A DNA stretch of 39,940 bases from Cyanobacteria bacterium HKST-UBA02. Lineage in GTDB: Bacteria; Cyanobacteriota; Vampirovibrionia; Obscuribacterales; Obscuribacteraceae. The position numbers and the translations under genes are program-made. Position 1 is the stretch's first letter, and each line of letters begins with the position of its first letter. The notes under the pieces were generated by a model. That model did not search any database and had not been told where the DNA came from. It saw nothing but the letters and a program-made list of their open reading frames with translations. Location of the stretch: assembly GCA_020431945.1 (NCBI GenBank), contig JAGQHH010000038.1:1-39940 (forward strand). Direction: 5' to 3'. Below, piece by piece: positions 33,171-39,940 of the stretch.

Positions 33171-34301
33171 GCTTGATACCTGGGTACGCCTCTTGAGCTC
33201 GGCCTTGTAATTGGCGCCCTTCTGATCGGGATCGATTGAATCGACCCCGAGCCCCAGGAAATTGTCATTGAACTCTTCTTTGATCATGAGCTCGAGATTG
33301 GCGCCCTGATCGCCAAGGATCGAGAGAAGCGCCTCCACCACCGAAGGATCGAACTGCTTGCCGCTCATTCTCTTGAGCTCATCCACCGCCCGGTCATGCC
33401 CGATGGCGTCTCGATAAGGGCGATCGGTAGTCATCGCGTCATAGGCGTCCGAGACCAGGATGATCCTGGCACCGATAGGAATATCCTCGCCGGCTATACC
33501 ATCGGGATAGCCGGTGCCGTCGAAATACTCATGGTGATGCTTGACGTACTTGCGAGCACGCTTGAAGCCCTGGAGCTCGCCGATTATCTGAGCGCTCTTC
33601 AGGGGATGCCTGGCCATAATCTCTTTCTCTTCCGGAGTGAGCTTGTCGGGCTTCCAGAGGATGGACTCCGGCACACCTATTTTGCCGATATCATGGAGTA
33701 TGCCACCAAGCTCGATGTCTCTGAGATGATCGGCGTCGAGACCGAGGGTCTTGCCGATCAGGACGGCTATTCTGCTTACCCTGAGACTGTGGCCGGCAGT
33801 GTAGTCGCATTTTGCATCCAGGGCATCGGCCAGGGCCCGGATGGTTCCCATGGAAAGCTGCTCGAGCTCGTTCATGGCTCGCTTGAGCTCGACGATCAGC
33901 CAGTCGTTATGCTGCTTGAGGTCATAGGACTCGAGAGCGCGCTTGACAGTCAGCTTGAGCTCGGCGGAGTCCCAGGGCTTGGGAACATATTTGTATACAT
34001 GACCTTCGTTGATCGCTCCGATAAGAGCCTCGGCGTCGGTATAGCCGGTCAATAGAATCTTGATGGCGTGGGGGCGTACATCGAGGGACTGCTCCAGGAG
34101 CTGCACCCCGGACATGCCAGGCATTCTCTGGTCGGTGATGATCAGGCTGACATCATGCTCGGCGAGAAGCTCGAGTCCGTGAGCAGCATTGTCCGCTTCC
34201 AGGACCTCATAATCTCGTCCCAGGACTCGTTTGAGCAGCCGGAGATTGGCTACTTCGTCATCGACGACGAGAATGAGATGAGGCTTCGAGCGGGGATACA
34301 C
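33159..34301 (-). CDS. Response regulator with HD-GYP output domain
   Basis: A 380-residue two-domain protein. The receiver domain (about 8-125) has the acidic pair Asp14/Asp15, phosphorylation site Asp57 (IITDQRMPG), and the Lys in YVPKPWD. A linker coiled coil (about 125-165) leads to the HD-GYP domain (about 165-345), with GGILHDIGKIG, HHEYFDGTGYPDG and VSDAYDAMTTDRPYR. These are the metal ligands and GYP loop of cyclic-di-GMP phosphodiesterases. The GYP is intact, so c-di-GMP hydrolysis to pGpG/GMP is likely. The start is GTG 34301, 4 nt after the kinase stop, so kinase and regulator form one operon. Confidence 0.93.
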   Translation of the reverse strand: MYPRSKPHLILVVDDEVANLRLLKRVLGRDYEVLEADNAAHGLELLAEHDVSLIITDQRMPGMSGVQLLEQSLDVRPHAIKILLTGYTDAEALIGAINEGHVYKYVPKPWDSAELKLTVKRALESYDLKQHNDWLIVELKRAMNELEQLSMGTIRALADALDAKCDYTAGHSLRVSRIAVLIGKTLGLDADHLRDIELGGILHDIGKIGVPESILWKPDKLTPEEKEIMARHPLKSAQIIGELQGFKRARKYVKHHHEYFDGTGYPDGIAGEDIPIGARIILVSDAYDAMTTDRPYRDAIGHDRAVDELKRMSGKQFDPSVVEALLSILGDQGANLELMIKEEFNDNFLGLGVDSIDPDQKGANYKAELKRRTQVSSKKS

Positions 34302-34305
34302 TGTC

Positions 34306-36390
34306 TTAATTTCCTTTTAAAGGGATGGTCACCGAGAATTTCGTGCCCTCGCCAGGCTGGCTCGAGACGCTTATCTGGCCGCCGTGCCGCTCGACGATGG
34401 AGTGACAGATGGAGAGGCCGAGCCCCGTTCCCTGACCAACAGGCTTGGTGGTGAAGAAGGGATCGAAGATTTTACTCTGAATCTCGGGTTTGATGCCAGG
34501 CCCATTATCCCGAATCGTCACCGTGACCCGGCCATTCTTACATTCGGTCTTGATTCCCACCCGCCCCTCGGGCATCTCTTCCACAGCCTGACCGGCATTG
34601 GAGAGAAGATTCATCCAGACCTGATTGAGCTGACCGGGATAGCAGAGCACTGCAGGAAGGTCAGCCAGCTCCCGGTCCACCGGAATCTTGTCCCTGCCGA
34701 AGTACTGGGAGAGAATCTTGAGAGTGGATTCGATGCCCTCGTTGATCGAGGCCTCTTTGAGCTCGGCCTCGTCGAGACGGCTGAAACTCTTCAGGTTCCG
34801 GACTATATGCCGGATACGGTCGGAACCTTCATTGAGATCGGCAATGATGTTGTCCAGGTCAGTAACAAGAAATTGATACTTCACCTTCTCTTTCAGGTCA
34901 TCGAAAGCAGCTCGCTCGGATTCAGGAAGCTCTTCCATGGAGTCGATGAGCCGCTTCATGTCATTGACATACTCGCTCAAGTAAGGCAGGTTGCCATGCA
35001 CGAAATTGATCGGATTGTTCAGCTCGTGTGCAATTCCCGCCACGAGCCGACCAAGAGACGCCATCTTCTCCTGGTGAATGAGCTGGGATTGCATGGCCCT
35101 CAGCTCCGAGTTCTTCGCATCCAGATTGAGGTTCTTCTTCTGGAGGTCCTCGTTTTTCCTCGACAGCTCCTCGATGAGGGTCTCCTGCTCCACAGCCACC
35201 GCCACCTGGCCCGCCACGGACTTGATCAACTCGAGCTCGGTCTCGGACCAGTGCCGGCGAGGATCCATTTCGGCAATCACTATCACGCCTTTTGAATCCC
35301 CGGCATAGATCATCGGTTGCACCACCAGGGATCCGTAACCAGCCTTGTCGAGAGCCCCTTTTACAGGCTCGAAGAAACTATCCTCCCCCGGGCTCGAATA
35401 CACGAAAGTCTTGAGCACCGTGCCGTCAGGCAGCTCCTCGTAATGAGCCTTCTTCTGGAGCAAGTAACCACATATAGTATCATCGAGATTGACCAGATCG
35501 GCCAGCTTTGCCCGCTTGCTTCCCGAATCTACATTGGCTTCTCTGACGACGATATCATCGCCCCTTTCCGATAGCCGGCAAACAATGGCGCAGCGAAAGA
35601 CACCCACAGCCTGGGCAAGCTCCTCCACTGCAGTAGCCAGCATATCGTCGAATTCCAGGGTACTCCGCAAGGCCGAATTGATGGAATTGATCAGGTGCTC
35701 GCGCTGGCTCCGGGTCTGCATCTCCGCCACCATGAGGTTATTCTGTTCGAGCTGCTCTCTCAGACGGTTGGCCCCCTGAAGAGCAACATCGGACATATAA
35801 CCGCAAAATCTCGCCCAGATGAACGAGACACTCACCAGAAGGAGAGAGCGTCCAAGTATTCGGCTCCAGAGCTTACTCACATACACAGATTCCATCAGAT
35901 TGTCGCCACTCTGAAAGAGATAGGACAGAGAGCTCGCATTCTCCACCACCAGGAGCCCCACATAGCTGACGGACACTCCGAGAGCAGTGAGATAAGTTCC
36001 CTTCTTCCCGAAGGTATAGCTCGAAAGCAGAATCGGAAGAAGATAAAGGACATAGAGATCCGACTCCAGACCCATGGTGAAGCCCACCAGAAGAGTCAGA
36101 CAGACGATGTCCAGAAAGGTGAGGATGGCATTGCTCAGATTGAGGTGCCTGCGCTTATTTACTTTCAAAGCGCGGATCAGGACAAGAGCAAGGGCTCCAT
36201 AGAATATGACCATCCCGATCACCAGCCCGGTCCCGAAAGTGTCGAAAGCATAGGAGCCAATCAGAGCAAGACAGGCATAAATGACAAAGCCGGCTCCGGC
36301 AATGGCAAAGCGGAGGTAGATAAGCTGCTCGGTCTTGGCAAGGAGCTCCTGGGACGTCTGAATCTTGGCAGGCTTGAGGGCGACTTCCAT
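34306..36390 (-). CDS. Membrane histidine kinase with GAF domain
   Basis: A 694-residue sensor kinase. Six transmembrane segments fill about residues 24-195, with no large periplasmic domain. A GAF domain follows at about 240-405 (EFDDMLATAVEELAQAVGVF...VAGQVAVAVEQETLIEEL), then a coiled coil and HisKA dimerisation with His455 in GIAHELNNPINF. The ATPase domain has NLLSNAGQAV (N box), RDNGPGI (G1), FDPFFTTKPVG (F) and GQGTGLGLSI (G2). The AHELNNPINF type often occurs with PAS/GAF kinases. It should phosphorylate Asp57 of the HD-GYP regulator just downstream. A 32-bp palindrome sits about 66 nt upstream of its ATG. Confidence 0.94.
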   Translation of the reverse strand: MEVALKPAKIQTSQELLAKTEQLIYLRFAIAGAGFVIYACLALIGSYAFDTFGTGLVIGMVIFYGALALVLIRALKVNKRRHLNLSNAILTFLDIVCLTLLVGFTMGLESDLYVLYLLPILLSSYTFGKKGTYLTALGVSVSYVGLLVVENASSLSYLFQSGDNLMESVYVSKLWSRILGRSLLLVSVSFIWARFCGYMSDVALQGANRLREQLEQNNLMVAEMQTRSQREHLINSINSALRSTLEFDDMLATAVEELAQAVGVFRCAIVCRLSERGDDIVVREANVDSGSKRAKLADLVNLDDTICGYLLQKKAHYEELPDGTVLKTFVYSSPGEDSFFEPVKGALDKAGYGSLVVQPMIYAGDSKGVIVIAEMDPRRHWSETELELIKSVAGQVAVAVEQETLIEELSRKNEDLQKKNLNLDAKNSELRAMQSQLIHQEKMASLGRLVAGIAHELNNPINFVHGNLPYLSEYVNDMKRLIDSMEELPESERAAFDDLKEKVKYQFLVTDLDNIIADLNEGSDRIRHIVRNLKSFSRLDEAELKEASINEGIESTLKILSQYFGRDKIPVDRELADLPAVLCYPGQLNQVWMNLLSNAGQAVEEMPEGRVGIKTECKNGRVTVTIRDNGPGIKPEIQSKIFDPFFTTKPVGQGTGLGLSICHSIVERHGGQISVSSQPGEGTKFSVTIPLKGN

Positions 36391-36455
36391 GTAACCGGCT
36401 CGAGGTCGTTCGCCAGTAATGTTACTAGGTTTTTGAGGGGGATCAGTGCCTCTGC

Positions 36456-36487
36456 CTGAAACTCAACCGATATCGGTTGAGTTTCAG
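36456..36487. repeat. Perfect 32-bp palindrome between the TPR and kinase genes
   Basis: CTGAAACTCAACCGAT (36456-36471) and ATCGGTTGAGTTTCAG (36472-36487) are exact reverse complements with no spacer. It lacks a T-run on either strand, so it is not a standard terminator. It could be an operator for a dimeric regulator of the kinase operon, or form a cruciform or hairpin at the 3' end of the TPR mRNA. Confidence 0.9.
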
Positions 36488-36523
36488 AAGACTTGACGTG
36501 CCGGGGCTCTCCCGGCAATTCAT

Positions 36524-38359
36524 TTAAATATACTGGGCTGCGCGCTTATAGACTTCCGCCGCCTCGGCGAAACGCCCCAGACTCTTGAGGGTGGCACCCC
36601 AGGCCTCATAGGTGTCTCCGTCATAAGGATCGATTTCGGCAGCCTTCTGATACTTCTCCAGGGCCAGCTCATGCAGACCAAGAAGGGCAAGAGTCTTTCC
36701 CCAGCTGAAGAAAAGGGCGCTGTCACCTTCGAAGAGCTCGGAAGCGACCCTGAACATCTCGTCGGCTTCGGCGAACCGGCCTTTAGAAAGGAAGATCTGC
36801 CCGGCGAGGACCCTGGCGGGACCGTTGTCCGGTCTTTCGTTGATGAGCTCCTGGAGCAGATGGAGGGCCTCGTTGGTGCGATTCTGGGCGCGCAGAGCCT
36901 TGGAGAGAGCCAGCTTGGCCTCTACATCATGGGGAAGCACATCGAGCATGCGCATGGATTGTTGCATGACAAAATCGAACTGATGGGCTTCGAGAAGCTT
37001 GTCCAGGGCTTCCTTCTGGGGCACTATACAGAGCGGATCACGAACGATGGCTTCTCTGTATTCGTGCCGGGCCACTTCGATTTGACCGAGACCTTCGAGA
37101 CTGCGGGAGAGATGCAGATGACCGAGACCGTAGCCATCATTGATGCTGACACATTGCTTGAATTTCTCCACTGCTGCGTCATGCTTACCGGCAAGCGCCA
37201 GGGCGCAACCCCAGCCATCCAGGGCCAGGTAGTTTCGCGGATTGCCTGAAAGGGCCTTCTCGAAACAGAGCTCGGCAGCTGTGCTTCGCCCGGCGCCGAG
37301 ATGCGAATAGCCGAGCCAGAGCTGGAGGTCGGGGTGCTGGAGCCCCATCTTCTCGACTTTGTTGAGCTTCTCGAAAGCCTGATCGAAACGTCCGAGCAAG
37401 AGAAGATTGACGGCACAGTACATGGCCAGATCGACATTGGCATAATTGATCTCGAGCCCTTTCTCGAAGACCTCGGCAGCCCTCTCGTATTCCCCCACAG
37501 CCATATTGACCAGGCCGAGATTGAGTCGGGCTGGCTCCATGGTGGGATCGACATCGACGGCCTGGAAAAATTTCTCGGCGGCCTCGTCGAGCTTGTTCTG
37601 CCGAAAAAGATTGGCGCCCCAGTCGTTATAGATAACGGCACGCTCGGAGGCATTCATTGACTGTGGCGCAAAGCTGATCGCTTCCTGGTAATGCTTCACC
37701 GCCTCGTCCAGCTTTTGCAGGTGTACCAGGGCAGCAGCCCAGTTGCGATGAGCCAGGGCATACTGGCTGTCGATCTCCACGGCTCTGGCGAAATAGGTGA
37801 GGGCGTCCGAGAACTGACCCAGGGCGCAGAGGGCCGTACCGAGACCGTTATAAGCCTCGGCAAGCTTGGCGTCGGCATTGATGGCTGCCTGGAAATGCTC
37901 GACGGCCTCCTGATATTGATCGAGCTGGAAGCTCGATATGCCGGCCTGATAGTGTGCTGCAGCCATCTGCGGAGCGAGCTTGAGAGCCTGGCGAAACTGG
38001 CCCAGGGCGCCCCGGTGGCTGCCCATGCCCGATAGCGCGAGACCCCAGTGTAGATGTCCGACAGCAAAATCGGCCTTGCGCTCGCAGGCGTCCCGGAAAT
38101 GCGGCATGGCTTCCTTGGGGCGATTCTGCTTGAGCAGGCACAGACCGAGCTGGTAGTAAGCATCAGCGAAATTGGCATTCAGTCCCAGGGCATTCTTGAG
38201 GTGTCTCTCGGACTCGTCGAATCGTCCCATGTTGAAGCATAGAACACCGAGACTGAACTCCACATCCGGATCATCGCGAACCTGCCGGGCATGGCGAATC
38301 AGAACAGAATGAGCCTCCTCCCAGCGATCCTGGGTGACTAGATCTTTGACAAGCTGCAT
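36524..38359 (-). CDS. Large TPR-repeat protein
   Basis: A protein of about 611 residues built almost entirely of tetratricopeptide repeats, roughly 16 helical pairs at 34-residue spacing. Examples are AYYQLGLCLLKQNRPKEAMP, AYNGLGTALCALGQFSDALT and DWGANLFRQNKLDEAAEKFF. No signal peptide or enzyme domain is seen; it probably holds partner proteins in the cytosol. ATG 38359 is taken; TTG 38371 adds four residues, and neither has a clear ribosome-binding site. It lies between mraY and the kinase-HD-GYP operon on the same strand, but no direct link to either is shown. Confidence 0.88.
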   Translation of the reverse strand: MQLVKDLVTQDRWEEAHSVLIRHARQVRDDPDVEFSLGVLCFNMGRFDESERHLKNALGLNANFADAYYQLGLCLLKQNRPKEAMPHFRDACERKADFAVGHLHWGLALSGMGSHRGALGQFRQALKLAPQMAAAHYQAGISSFQLDQYQEAVEHFQAAINADAKLAEAYNGLGTALCALGQFSDALTYFARAVEIDSQYALAHRNWAAALVHLQKLDEAVKHYQEAISFAPQSMNASERAVIYNDWGANLFRQNKLDEAAEKFFQAVDVDPTMEPARLNLGLVNMAVGEYERAAEVFEKGLEINYANVDLAMYCAVNLLLLGRFDQAFEKLNKVEKMGLQHPDLQLWLGYSHLGAGRSTAAELCFEKALSGNPRNYLALDGWGCALALAGKHDAAVEKFKQCVSINDGYGLGHLHLSRSLEGLGQIEVARHEYREAIVRDPLCIVPQKEALDKLLEAHQFDFVMQQSMRMLDVLPHDVEAKLALSKALRAQNRTNEALHLLQELINERPDNGPARVLAGQIFLSKGRFAEADEMFRVASELFEGDSALFFSWGKTLALLGLHELALEKYQKAAEIDPYDGDTYEAWGATLKSLGRFAEAAEVYKRAAQYI

Positions 38360-38412
38360 TACTTTGTTCAAGACGATTTCAGGCCCGGGGCTTGCTAGCT
38401 AGATATATCACA

Positions 38413-39585
38413 CTATTTGAGGGCGAAGAACACAAACAGTACGATAGCAGACAGCAAGAACTGTGTGAGCCAGAAAAGAACGACCACCTGCCATTCGCTC
38501 CAGCCTTTCTCTGCCATGACAATCTCATAGTGATGATGAATGGGAGCCATGCGAAAGAGCCTCTTGCCCTCGCCGGGCAGACGACGGCTCAATTTGATCC
38601 AGACGACCTTTGCAAGGGGAAGCTTCTCCTCGCCGTCGAGCTTTTTAGTGAGCTTGAAATAAATCACCTGGGACATCACCGAGAGGGTCTCGATTACATA
38701 GATAAGCGCCAGGGGAATGAACCAGATCGTCAGCCCACCGGCAAGAACGAGGCCGGCCATGAGCCCACCGATGAAAAGACTGCCGGTGTCACCCATGAAG
38801 ATCTTGGCCGGGTAGCGATTGAAGATCAAGAATCCGCAAAGGGCTCCGGCTGCCACGGCGCAGGTGACGGCATACTCGAGAAAGTTGGAGCCTGCATAGC
38901 CTTCACCGATAAAGAGGAGCATTACCGCCATTACTGCAAATACCTGGCAACTCGTTCCGGCGGATAGTCCGTCCATGCCGTCATGGATATTGATGGCATT
39001 GGCAGTGGCAGCCACCACCACTGTGGTGAGAGCCACGAAAAGAAAGGCCGGAGGCACCAGGGCACCGATATCGGCAAAAGTACTGAGCTGGGCGAGACCG
39101 GAAAGGGAAGTGGAAAGCTCCCGGGAGAAAGGCAGAAAAGCGATCTGCTGGCTGCTCATCACCAGAAAGAGCCCGAGAAGAAGCCCGATGAAAAGCTCGC
39201 TTCCCAGGCGCAGATAGCCGGATATTCCGATATTGGAGCGGGAGGAGATCTTGGCATAGTCGTCGATGAAACCGAGTATGCCGCAGCCCAGCCCCACCGC
39301 CAGGGGAAGATAGTGCCACATCTGCGGCTTGAGCCCGAGCATGCCCCAGATGATCTGGGTGAGGACCACTGTCACCAGGGCGAAGATCACACCGCCTGTG
39401 GTGGGGGTCTTCTGCTTATAGGCGTGACTGGCGGGACCGTCTTCCCTCAGATACTGCGCGAATTGCTTGGACTTTATCCACTTTATATAAAAAGGATAGA
39501 TCGCCGAACAGACTATCATCCCCCCCATACAAGCAGTAATCAACTCAAGTGGATGTGGGATGCGGCTTATCGGGATCAAGGTCAA
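38413..39585 (-). CDS. mraY: Phospho-N-acetylmuramoyl-pentapeptide-transferase MraY, with a cytosolic loop insertion
   Basis: A polytopic enzyme (390 aa, about 10 transmembrane helices) that transfers phospho-MurNAc-pentapeptide to undecaprenyl phosphate, making lipid I. Family motifs are GPASHAYKQKTPTTGGV, GFIDDYAKI (Asp-Asp), ANAINIHDGMDGLSAG, FMGDTGSLFIGG and MAPIHHHYEIV. The loop before MAPIHHH carries an extra stretch of about 20-25 residues. Two similar units, YFKLTKKLDGEEK and WIKLSRRLPGEGK, lie 20 residues apart and look like an internal duplication. The start is TTG 39585, 8 nt after the upstream stop (alternative ATG 39528 would cut into the first helix). Confidence 0.95.
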   Translation of the reverse strand: MTLIPISRIPHPLELITACMGGMIVCSAIYPFYIKWIKSKQFAQYLREDGPASHAYKQKTPTTGGVIFALVTVVLTQIIWGMLGLKPQMWHYLPLAVGLGCGILGFIDDYAKISSRSNIGISGYLRLGSELFIGLLLGLFLVMSSQQIAFLPFSRELSTSLSGLAQLSTFADIGALVPPAFLFVALTTVVVAATANAINIHDGMDGLSAGTSCQVFAVMAVMLLFIGEGYAGSNFLEYAVTCAVAAGALCGFLIFNRYPAKIFMGDTGSLFIGGLMAGLVLAGGLTIWFIPLALIYVIETLSVMSQVIYFKLTKKLDGEEKLPLAKVVWIKLSRRLPGEGKRLFRMAPIHHHYEIVMAEKGWSEWQVVVLFWLTQFLLSAIVLFVFFALK

Positions 39586-39593
39586 GGGATGGA

Positions 39594-39940
39594 CTAATCC
39601 AGGTAGAAACTCGTCACTATTTTACGGCGTTCTTTTGCATAGTTCACCGATTCCAATAGTGTATGGCTTGTGTGGTAGAGGAAGCAAATAATCTGCTGAC
39701 ATCGATCGATTATCTCGTGGTTACAGACCTTGCTGGCATCCGCGAGGGTCATCGAGCGGCGTTCCGGATATTCAGTGATGTTTTTGATGCCGATCAGGAG
39801 ATCTTGTACTTCCCCGGGCTGCTGGCCGATTGTCTGAGGAAGGATGATGCTCAGGCGATCCGGATTGGCCCGCTGGGCGCCTTTGATCACCGCCATATTG
39901 GTACCATTGGCACCACCGCTGGTAAATATCTGGTTGCCCA
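39594..39940 (-). CDS. C-terminal part of a SLOG/DprA-like Rossmann-fold protein (runs off the right edge)
   Basis: The frame is open to the window edge, so the visible 115 residues are the C-terminal part; an internal ATG at 39896 is not the true start. The segment NQIFTSGGANGTNMAVIKGA resembles the nucleotide-phosphate loop of SLOG/LOG-like and DprA-like proteins, followed by RLSIILPQTIGQQPGEVQDL. A later region shows IIDRCQQIICFLYHTSHTLL. It may be a DprA-like DNA recombination mediator or a nucleotide-binding SLOG protein. It precedes mraY with an 8-nt gap and may be co-transcribed. Confidence 0.5.
   Translation of the reverse strand, partial: GNQIFTSGGANGTNMAVIKGAQRANPDRLSIILPQTIGQQPGEVQDLLIGIKNITEYPERRSMTLADASKVCNHEIIDRCQQIICFLYHTSHTLLESVNYAKERRKIVTSFYLD

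Noticed and set aside
38372..38412. CTAGCTAG motif between the TPR gene and mraY
   Set aside because: A short symmetric sequence with no further supporting elements; not enough to call a site.
1..39940. CRISPR array, insertion sequence, prophage or rRNA
   Set aside because: No repeat-spacer pattern, transposase, phage structural gene or rRNA segment was seen anywhere in the window.

Overview
The window is dense, chromosomal-type bacterial DNA of fairly high GC with about 37 protein genes, one tRNA and no plasmid, phage or insertion-sequence module. A TolC-family outer-membrane efflux protein, lipoproteins, an exported cell-wall amidase, a GT9 (heptosyltransferase-type) enzyme and a type IV pilin/pseudopilin point to a Gram-negative (diderm) bacterium with peptidoglycan. 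Many genes start with GTG or TTG. Gene style and the many TPR and secreted proteins would fit a non-photosynthetic cyanobacterial relative (Melainabacteria/Vampirovibrionia, Obscuribacterales-like). That placement is an inference from general impression and is not proven by any marker here. Layout, left to right. 1-3.1 kb: the start of a TolC-like gene, an isochorismatase-fold cysteine hydrolase, a divergent radical SAM enzyme, and tRNA-Ala(GGC) with a strong terminator. 3.1-4.9 kb (minus): a CpdA-like cyclic-nucleotide phosphodiesterase overlapping a DUF1444-like lipoprotein. 4.9-8.6 kb (plus): DUF547 protein, N-acetylmuramoyl-L-alanine amidase and type III pantothenate kinase (coaX), tightly packed. 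8.5-10.7 kb: a small charged protein, an Sm-like small protein, and glmU on the minus strand behind a structured leader with a terminator. 11.1-13.7 kb (plus): a secreted matrixin-like metalloprotease, a single-pass membrane protein and a secreted alpha/beta hydrolase. 13.7-14.8 kb is a gene-poor, lower-GC patch with a possible gene remnant and one unrecognised gene. 14.8-21.2 kb is a long minus-strand run: secA, tsaB, rimI, a BioY-like protein and a YkuE-type phosphoesterase. 21.4-26.3 kb: rlmN, a small TPR protein, an unrecognised exported protein, a PafA-like phosphatase/phosphodiesterase and an MBL-fold hydrolase. 26.3-30.0 kb (minus): a type IV pilin-like gene followed by a membrane-anchored TPR protein and a YfhO-family membrane protein. 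The last two lack ATG starts and look translationally coupled. 30.2-33.1 kb: a small ORF, an LCP (LytR-CpsA-Psr) ligase-type protein, and a divergent GT9 glycosyltransferase sharing its promoter region. 33.1-36.4 kb: a histidine kinase plus HD-GYP response regulator pair. 36.5-39.9 kb: a large TPR protein, mraY, and a truncated SLOG/DprA-like protein at the right edge. Shared themes are cell-envelope building and remodelling (glmU, mraY, amidase, LCP, GT9, YfhO), protein export (secA, efflux, pilin) and tRNA/rRNA modification (tsaB, rlmN). No defence system, CRISPR array or biosynthetic cluster was found. The most unusual items are the structured glmU leader, the pilin-TPR-YfhO operon with a probable AUU start, an extra internal segment and acidic tail in SecA, a repeat-like insertion in MraY, a perfect 32-bp palindrome upstream of the histidine kinase, and divergent promoters built on a shared TATTATA element with apparently leaderless genes.
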